Of a DNA stretch of 10,165 nt, positions 6,182-10,165 are shown piece after piece. Location: NCBI GenBank assembly GCA_019114015.1, contig DXGG01000201.1:1-10165 (forward strand), read 5' to 3'. Below the pieces are notes generated by a model that saw only the letters and a program-made list of their open reading frames with translations, searched no databases and was not told the origin of the DNA. This DNA is from Candidatus Onthomorpha intestinigallinarum. Lineage in GTDB: Bacteria > Bacteroidota > Bacteroidia > Bacteroidales > P3. Both the position numbers and the translations under genes were made by a program. Position 1 is the first letter of the stretch; every line of letters begins with the position of its first letter.

Positions 6182-8788
6182 TTATTCTTCAAATATTATC
6201 TCGCCGCGGGCTTTGGAGAAAGTGAATGTTCCGAAATCGGTCAGGCCGTTCTTGTTCACTATCATGTTGTACTGCATGCCTTTTCTGACAATCACCTCGT
6301 ATTTGTCTGCAAAATACTTTCCTATGTACGCCGACCTGAATGTCAGAACGGAGTTGTCCAATATGTTTCCGTCCTCGTCGAAAGCCTTGTCCTTGTCCCT
6401 GAAGTCGTCCTTGGTTATCCTGCCGCTCAACAGGAACTCCATGGCCACATCCCAGTCCAATACGGCGGCATCCCTGTATCTCTCGTCATATATGCAAGGA
6501 ACGGCCTTGCCGTTAAGTATGATGTATATCTGTGCCTTGTCGCCGTTTATCATCGTGACCTTTATGTTGTTGTCCGTGTACACTATCGGCACTTCCGTGT
6601 CAGGAGGAGGCAAGGTGCCGGAAACCATGTCAACAACGGGAGCCTTCAATGCCGCATCCGCAAGGCTGTCTCTTACGGCCTGAGGAACGAAGTCCGTCCT
6701 CAATATCCTGAATTCCGTCCGTCTGTTCAGCTGATGAGCCGCCTCGCGTTCGTCATGAGTTTTCAACTTGTTTATGTAATCGTCCGTCAGCGTTATTCCC
6801 TTGTCGAACTTGTAGGTCTTGCCGTTCATCTCCACCGTACAGTCATGCTTCAACGTGCGAGGCACCCTGTCACCGTAGCCCTTAGGCACAAGACGTTCCC
6901 TTTCTATGCCTCTGGCATGAAGAAACTCCACTACCGATTCCGCTCTTCTCTGGCTGAGCGTGTCGTTCGTTACCCTTAGGAACGGCCTCGAATCGGTGTG
7001 TGAGGCAAGCTCTATGACGTAGGTTGGATTGTTCACCAATATTATCAGAAGGTCGGAAAGCGAATCCTGATACTGGTCCTTCAAGTCCCACTTCGCAAGG
7101 TCGTAACGTATCTCCGGCAATACTATAGGCTCCTTAGGTATGGGAACAAGTTTGAAGTCGTGAACCAAATCCTTGTTCGTCGTAAGACCTACCGTGGATT
7201 CCTTGCCTTCGGTATTGAAATAATCCACCTGCGAAACCTGTATCCGGTAATTCACATTGTATTTTATCTGTTCGGTCGAGAATTCGTATTCCCCCTTGCG
7301 GTTGGTCCTTGCCTCTATCGTGGTGTTGTCATCGCCTATGAGCTTTATTCTTGCTCCTTCTATCGGTTGCATCGACTTGTCGTCCCTTACCTTTCCGCTC
7401 AACGAAAACAAAAGAGGAGCCCTGTAAAAGGAATACAGGTCGTCGCCGCCCGTACCGCCTTCACGGTTCGAGGAGAAATATCCCGACTCTTCGGCCGCTA
7501 TGTTCTCCACTTCGGCATGGTTGAACACTATTCCTATCTCGTCATACGGACTGTTTATCGGATACATCAGGTTCTGAGGCTCCGACCATTCTCCGTCAAC
7601 AAATTCGGTGTAGAACAAGTCGAATCCTCCCAATCCCGGCAATCCGTCCGAAGAAAAATACAGACGCGTGTCCGAACGCAGGGTAGGAAACTCCTCCTTG
7701 CCTTCGGTGTTTATCTGTTTTCCGAGATTGACCACATTGCCGAAAGGTTCGTCAACGCTGCTCCTTGTCGCCTTCCACAAGTCATAGTCTCCCTCGCCGC
7801 CGGGGCGGTTTGAAGAAAAATACAACGTCAGCTCGTCCGACGAAATCGCAGGATGGAAGTAGTTGTAGGCCGTATCCCCCAAGTCTATCATCACAAAGGC
7901 AGGTGCCTGTTCGTCGCTCGACTTGTCCTCTTTCTTGCCTTTGGCCTTGTCGTTTTTCTTGTTTCCTTTCTTCGGTTCGATGGGATTGGTGTATATGGCG
8001 CAATTCAACTGTTTGTTCTTCTTTATGTTACAGCGAGAGAAATAAACGTTCTGCGTTTTCTCGCCCCTGACAATCACCAACTCACCTTCGTTGGCGTCGG
8101 TGTTCACCTGGTCTATGGAAATGAGGGAAGGCTCTCCGAGGTCTCCGTTTTTCTGTTTTGTGGTTGTATAAATGTTCGAGAAGTATTCACCCGTCCATAC
8201 ATCCCTTTCATCCTTGTCCTCGCCTGCCGGACGCGACGAGGTGAACGTAAGTTCCTCCCACTGGTCGAAACCCATGAAGCGCGGAGCCCATTCGTTCCAT
8301 TCCGTATTCACGTCCTTCTGTTCCTTTACCTGATGTCTTGTGGGGTTGTCTATCCACTTTTTCGCCAAGGCTATGGACTGCAGTCTCCTTTGTGCAAGGG
8401 CGTCGTCGGGTACGAGCTTCAGATATTCCTTGTAGTTGTACTCGGCAGCATCCCATTCGCTGTAAAACTTCTGGAAGTCGGCCATGTGAAGGAATATTTT
8501 GGGCTGAACCGTGTAATATTTGGCCTTGACAAGCCTCTGGTATGTCTTTATGGCCTGCTTCTTATCGTCCATGAAACGATAACATTCGGCCTGTTGGAAC
8601 ATTATTCTGTTCTTTTCCTGTCTGTTGCCCTTTACCTTGGTGTATGCTTTCTTGTACAAATCCACAGCGGTGGTGTATTGCTTGGATTCGAAAGCCTCGT
8701 CGGCCAGTTCCGTCAGACTCCTTCTCTGTGCATATCCGCTCAAGGACAGTCCAACCAATAGAAAAACAATCAAATGCCTTAGTCTCAT
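6182..8788 (-). CDS. PorE-like exported protein: TPR, PD40 propeller, carboxypeptidase-regulatory-like and OmpA domains, with a degenerate retropepsin-like C-terminus
   Basis: The protein is 868 aa. A signal peptide (about 1-20, cleavage after GYA) has no lipobox cysteine, so it should be a soluble periplasmic protein. Tetratricopeptide helices fill about 24-145. PD40/WD40-like beta-propeller blades run about 165-460, with repeated LYFSSNRPGGEGDYDLW, LYFSSDGLPGLGGFDLF and GYFSSNREGGTGGDDLY motifs. A lysine-rich loop (271-290) interrupts one blade. A carboxypeptidase-regulatory/CNA-B-like beta sandwich covers about 461-548. An OmpA peptidoglycan-binding domain covers about 556-697, with HTD (597-599) and NDTLSQRRAESVVEFL (608-623), where Asp599 and Arg615 take the diaminopimelate-binding positions. 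This domain order is that of PorE, a type IX secretion component tying the machine to peptidoglycan, but PorE is a lipoprotein, and many paralogues exist. Residues about 740-868 are extra and are described as a finding. It is the promoter-proximal gene of the operon with the DUF1648 and CDF genes. Confidence 0.88.
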   Translation of the reverse strand: MRLRHLIVFLLVGLSLSGYAQRRSLTELADEAFESKQYTTAVDLYKKAYTKVKGNRQEKNRIMFQQAECYRFMDDKKQAIKTYQRLVKAKYYTVQPKIFLHMADFQKFYSEWDAAEYNYKEYLKLVPDDALAQRRLQSIALAKKWIDNPTRHQVKEQKDVNTEWNEWAPRFMGFDQWEELTFTSSRPAGEDKDERDVWTGEYFSNIYTTTKQKNGDLGEPSLISIDQVNTDANEGELVIVRGEKTQNVYFSRCNIKKNKQLNCAIYTNPIEPKKGNKKNDKAKGKKEDKSSDEQAPAFVMIDLGDTAYNYFHPAISSDELTLYFSSNRPGGEGDYDLWKATRSSVDEPFGNVVNLGKQINTEGKEEFPTLRSDTRLYFSSDGLPGLGGFDLFYTEFVDGEWSEPQNLMYPINSPYDEIGIVFNHAEVENIAAEESGYFSSNREGGTGGDDLYSFYRAPLLFSLSGKVRDDKSMQPIEGARIKLIGDDNTTIEARTNRKGEYEFSTEQIKYNVNYRIQVSQVDYFNTEGKESTVGLTTNKDLVHDFKLVPIPKEPIVLPEIRYDLAKWDLKDQYQDSLSDLLIILVNNPTYVIELASHTDSRPFLRVTNDTLSQRRAESVVEFLHARGIERERLVPKGYGDRVPRTLKHDCTVEMNGKTYKFDKGITLTDDYINKLKTHDEREAAHQLNRRTEFRILRTDFVPQAVRDSLADAALKAPVVDMVSGTLPPPDTEVPIVYTDNNIKVTMINGDKAQIYIILNGKAVPCIYDERYRDAAVLDWDVAMEFLLSGRITKDDFRDKDKAFDEDGNILDNSVLTFRSAYIGKYFADKYEVIVRKGMQYNMIVNKNGLTDFGTFTFSKARGEIIFEE

Positions 8789-8892
8789 CGTATTATCTTA
8801 TGCTTTATTTTATTAGTAATCAAACCGTTAAAAATCCCATGCCTGCATTTCAATACTCAAACCGCGCACAATAAGCCTACTGTACGTGGTTA

Positions 8893-8900
8893 CAAAGATA
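8893..8900 (-). promoter_or_regulatory. -7 box for the OmpA-DUF1648-CDF operon
   Basis: On the minus strand the bases read TATCTTTG, a full TAnnTTTG match. No convincing TTTG is seen at the -33 position, where the sequence is AT-rich. Transcription would begin near 8886, giving a leader of about 95 nt to the start codon at 8788. Confidence 0.5.
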
Positions 8901-8919
8901 CAAACATTCTTTTATTCAT

Positions 8920-8950
8920 TTTGCATTTTTTCGCATATTTTTTATCTTCG
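8920..8950 (+). promoter_or_regulatory. Possible upstream plus-strand promoter before the 21-bp array
   Basis: TTTG (8920-8923) is followed after 19 bases by TATCTTCG (8943-8950), one base from the consensus. It would transcribe through the 21-bp array towards rplU. It could be a second, longer rplU promoter, but no reading frame of its own follows it. Confidence 0.3.
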
Positions 8951-9009
8951 CTTTAAAACCATGCTTGTGTCATAAGGGAAAACGGGTACTTTATGTCGTA
9001 AAATTCTTT

Positions 9010-9072
9010 TCAAGTTCCGTTGCGATGAAATCAAATTCCGTGATATTGGAATCAAATTCCACGAAAATGGAT
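9010..9072. repeat. Three tandem 21-bp direct repeats upstream of rplU
   Basis: Units begin at 9010, 9031 and 9052, exactly 21 bp apart, each opening with TCAAGTTCCGT, TCAAATTCCGT or TCAAATTCCAC and closing with ATGAAA, TTGGAA or ATGGAT. The second and third junctions each form a small palindrome, best as GGAAT-caa-ATTCC (9048-9060). A fourth unit at 9073 keeps only TCA. The array lies about 90 bp before the -33 element of the main rplU promoter, in a gap between divergent transcription units. Confidence 0.65.
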
Positions 9073-9163
9073 TCAGAAAAGAAAAAGGACAATGAAGGGA
9101 TATTTTTAATGCTTTGAAAATCAATGTATTTTTGTTTCAGGTCGATTTTTTTTCAAATTCTCT

Positions 9164-9194
9164 TTTGCCGGTACGGAAAATCTTTCTATTTTTG
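9164..9194 (+). promoter_or_regulatory. Main promoter of rplU-rpmA
   Basis: TTTG (9164-9167), 19 bases, then TATTTTTG (9187-9194): both elements match the Bacteroidota housekeeping consensus at the ideal spacing. Transcription should start near 9201. The leader of about 70 nt has GTCCG (9197-9201) and CGGAC (9232-9236) as complementary arms, which could form a leader stem only if the start is a few bases earlier. Confidence 0.8.
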
Positions 9195-9271
9195 CAGTCC
9201 GTTTCGAGAGGGGGTGGTGTGAGACATGGTGCGGACGGAAGTGAAAAACAATAAACAAAAACAAATAAATA

Positions 9272-9580
9272 ATGTACGCGATAGTAGAAATAGCAGGACA
9301 GCAATTCAAGGTACAGAAAGATCAGAAGATTTTCGTGCATCGTCTTGACAAGGAGGAGGGTGCGGACTTGTCTTTTGACACCGTGATGCTAAAGGATGAG
9401 GATGGAAATATCACTGTCGGAGCTCCGCTTATAGAGGGTGCGAGCGTCAAGGCCAAGGTGATAAAGCACATCAAGGACAAGAAGGTGTTGGTATTCCACA
9501 AGAAGAGAAGGAAAGGTTATCAGAAGATGAACGGTCATCGTCAGTGCCTGACCCAAATCATGATTACCGACATACAATAA
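9272..9580 (+). CDS. rplU: 50S ribosomal protein bL21
   Basis: The protein is 102 aa, normal length. It begins MYAIVEIAGQQFKVQKDQKI, the standard opening of bL21, and contains GAPLIEGASVKAKVI in the middle. The rRNA-binding C-terminal segment HKKRRKGYQKMNGHRQCLTQIMI carries the conserved KRRKGYxxxxGHRQ block. bL21 binds 23S rRNA and is a large-subunit assembly protein. The ATG at 9272 follows an A-rich stretch without a Shine-Dalgarno site, usual in this phylum. rpmA follows after 50 nt, the classical bL21-bL27 pair. Confidence 0.97.
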   Translation: MYAIVEIAGQQFKVQKDQKIFVHRLDKEEGADLSFDTVMLKDEDGNITVGAPLIEGASVKAKVIKHIKDKKVLVFHKKRRKGYQKMNGHRQCLTQIMITDIQ

Positions 9581-9596
9581 TTTGTTTGTTTAACGT

Positions 9597-9604
9597 TATA
9601 TTTG
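9597..9604 (+). promoter_or_regulatory. Possible internal -7 box before rpmA
   Basis: TATATTTG matches the TAnnTTTG consensus 27 bases before the rpmA start codon. TTTG copies at 9581 and 9585 lie too close (12 bases or fewer) to serve as the -33 element, so activity is doubtful. Confidence 0.25.
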
Positions 9605-9630
9605 GTATTAAGTATAAAAACATATAGGAT

Positions 9631-9888
9631 ATGGCTCACAAGAAAGGTGTCGGCAGTTCGAGTAACGGACGTGAATCGGAAAGTAAACGATTGGGAGTTA
9701 AGATATTTGGCGGACAGAAATGTATAGCCGGAAACATAATCGTAAGGCAGAGGGGAACAGTTCACAATCCCGGAGTGAATGTAGGCATGGGCAAGGATCA
9801 TACTTTGTTTGCTTTGGTTGACGGGGTTGTTGAGTTCAGGAAGAAAAAGGACAACAAGTCTTATGTTTCGGTTGTTCCTCAGGCTTAA
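9631..9888 (+). CDS. rpmA: 50S ribosomal protein bL27
   Basis: The protein is 85 aa, the normal length. It starts directly with MAHKKGVGSSSNGRESESKR, the flexible N-terminal tail that reaches the peptidyl-transferase centre. There is no cleavable N-terminal extension like that of Firmicutes bL27. The core has RLGVKIFGGQ, NIIVRQRGT, HNPGVNVGMGKDHTLFAL and VEFRKKK, all conserved. It is cotranscribed with rplU. In many Bacteroidales serS follows this pair; here no serS is present and a ribosomal RNA gene comes next. Confidence 0.97.
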   Translation: MAHKKGVGSSSNGRESESKRLGVKIFGGQKCIAGNIIVRQRGTVHNPGVNVGMGKDHTLFALVDGVVEFRKKKDNKSYVSVVPQA

Positions 9889-9928
9889 AGGAAAATCTTC
9901 ATAAGTGTTTAGTTAATAATTGATTATT

Positions 9929-9956
9929 GGTTTGGGTTACACGAAGTACTCAAACC
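9929..9956 (+). terminator. Hairpin after rpmA, probable terminator or rRNA spacer stem
   Basis: GGTTTGGGT (9929-9937) pairs with ACTCAAACC (9948-9956) as nine pairs including one G-U, with a ten-base loop. The tail CTCATTTTC has a short T-run, so it could end rplU-rpmA transcription. A second small stem, CACCC (9964-9968) with GGGTG (9974-9978), follows directly, and both could instead be spacer structures of the rRNA operon. Confidence 0.45.
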
Positions 9957-9984
9957 TCATTTTCACCCGTAAGGGGTGGATTTC

Positions 9985-9996
9985 AGATCTTTGACA
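9985..9996 (+). promoter_or_regulatory. boxA-like rRNA antitermination site
   Basis: AGATCTTTGACA agrees with the E. coli boxA consensus TGCTCTTTAACA at 9 of 12 positions. A CTTTGACA motif is typical just upstream of 16S and 23S genes in Bacteroidota. It lies about 28 bases before the 23S 5' end and supports this being genuine rRNA-operon spacer. Confidence 0.55.
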
Positions 9997-10023
9997 GGTT
10001 GGCATATAATATAGAGATACGAG

Positions 10024-10165
10024 GATTAAGAGGAAAAGAGTACACGGGGGATGCCTAGGCTCTCAGAGGCGAAGAAGGACGTGATAAGCTGCGAAAAGCT
10101 ACGGGGATTGGCAAATACGAATAGATCCGTAGATATCCGAATGGGGGAACCCATCGTATAGGAGA
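10024..10165 (+). rRNA. rrl: 23S ribosomal RNA, 5' end (partial)
   Basis: The segment from GATTAAG (10024) matches the start of bacterial 23S rRNA. It includes GTACACGG-GGATGCC, CTCAGAGGCGAAGAAGGACG, the GATAAGCTGCGA block and CCGAATGGGGGAACCC, all in the order of domain I. The exact 5' end is estimated by comparison with E. coli 23S. The gene continues beyond the right edge. No 16S or tRNA gene precedes it within the window. Confidence 0.95.

Noticed and set aside
6054..8761. Several long plus-strand frames (up to about 300 codons) opposite the 868-aa gene
   Set aside because: They are antisense shadows of a high-quality coding frame; their peptides lack domains and are rich in Arg, Ser, Val and Phe from codon complementarity.
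9010..9072. 21-bp repeats as a CRISPR array
   Set aside because: Units are contiguous with no spacers, only three copies, and no cas gene is present.
9991..10010. TTGACA and TATAAT as a sigma70-type promoter for 23S
   Set aside because: The two hexamers are separated by only 8 bases, and Bacteroidota use a different consensus; TTGACA is part of the boxA-like motif.
9889..10023. A tRNA-Ala or tRNA-Ile gene in the spacer before 23S
   Set aside because: No cloverleaf, anticodon arm, T-loop GTTCRA box or CCA end could be found; the stems present are simple hairpins.

Overview
The window comes from a Bacteroidales-type genome (phylum Bacteroidota). The evidence is promoters with the Bacteroides -7 box TAnnTTTG, A/T-rich leaders without Shine-Dalgarno sites, a large TPR/PD40/OmpA envelope protein of the PorE-like type, and bL21, bL27 and 23S rRNA sequences of Bacteroidota character. 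The genus cannot be fixed from sequence alone.

Left third (1 to about 3930) is accessory DNA. It opens with the 5' part of a HipB-like XRE antitoxin on the minus strand, cut by the window edge. An upstream region follows with a 15-bp direct repeat and a long interrupted palindrome. Next is a decayed zinc-finger/multi-HTH gene with two in-frame stop codons, then two stand-alone, AT-rich cargo genes, each with its own promoter: a membrane-anchored class I SAM methyltransferase and a GIY-YIG/DUF4357 nuclease-like protein. This looks like the worn remains of one or more integration events.

Middle (3934 to 8788) is a minus-strand block. The order of transcription is an 868-aa exported TPR, beta-propeller, carboxypeptidase-regulatory-like and OmpA protein, a DUF1648 membrane protein, and a CDF-family divalent metal exporter. 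The gaps are 6 and 4 nt, so this is a tight operon. A fourth minus-strand gene follows after 120 nt; its product is an uncharacterised 243-aa protein with a faint resemblance to the AAG/MPG DNA glycosylase core. The 868-aa protein ends in what looks like a pepsin/retropepsin-like domain whose Asp-Thr-Gly active site has been lost.

Right end (about 8890 to 10165) is core translation machinery on the plus strand. A divergent intergenic region carries a three-copy 21-bp tandem array and a textbook Bacteroides promoter, then come rplU and rpmA. About 135 nt after rpmA the 5' end of 23S rRNA begins, preceded by a boxA-like antitermination site. No 16S rRNA, tRNA-Ile/Ala or serS lies between rpmA and the 23S gene. 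This is either an unusual rRNA arrangement or an assembly join in a repeated rRNA operon.

I do not see a complete new defence or mobile system. The best leads are the degenerate protease domain, the glycosylase-like orphan, the 21-bp array upstream of rplU, and the rpmA-23S junction.
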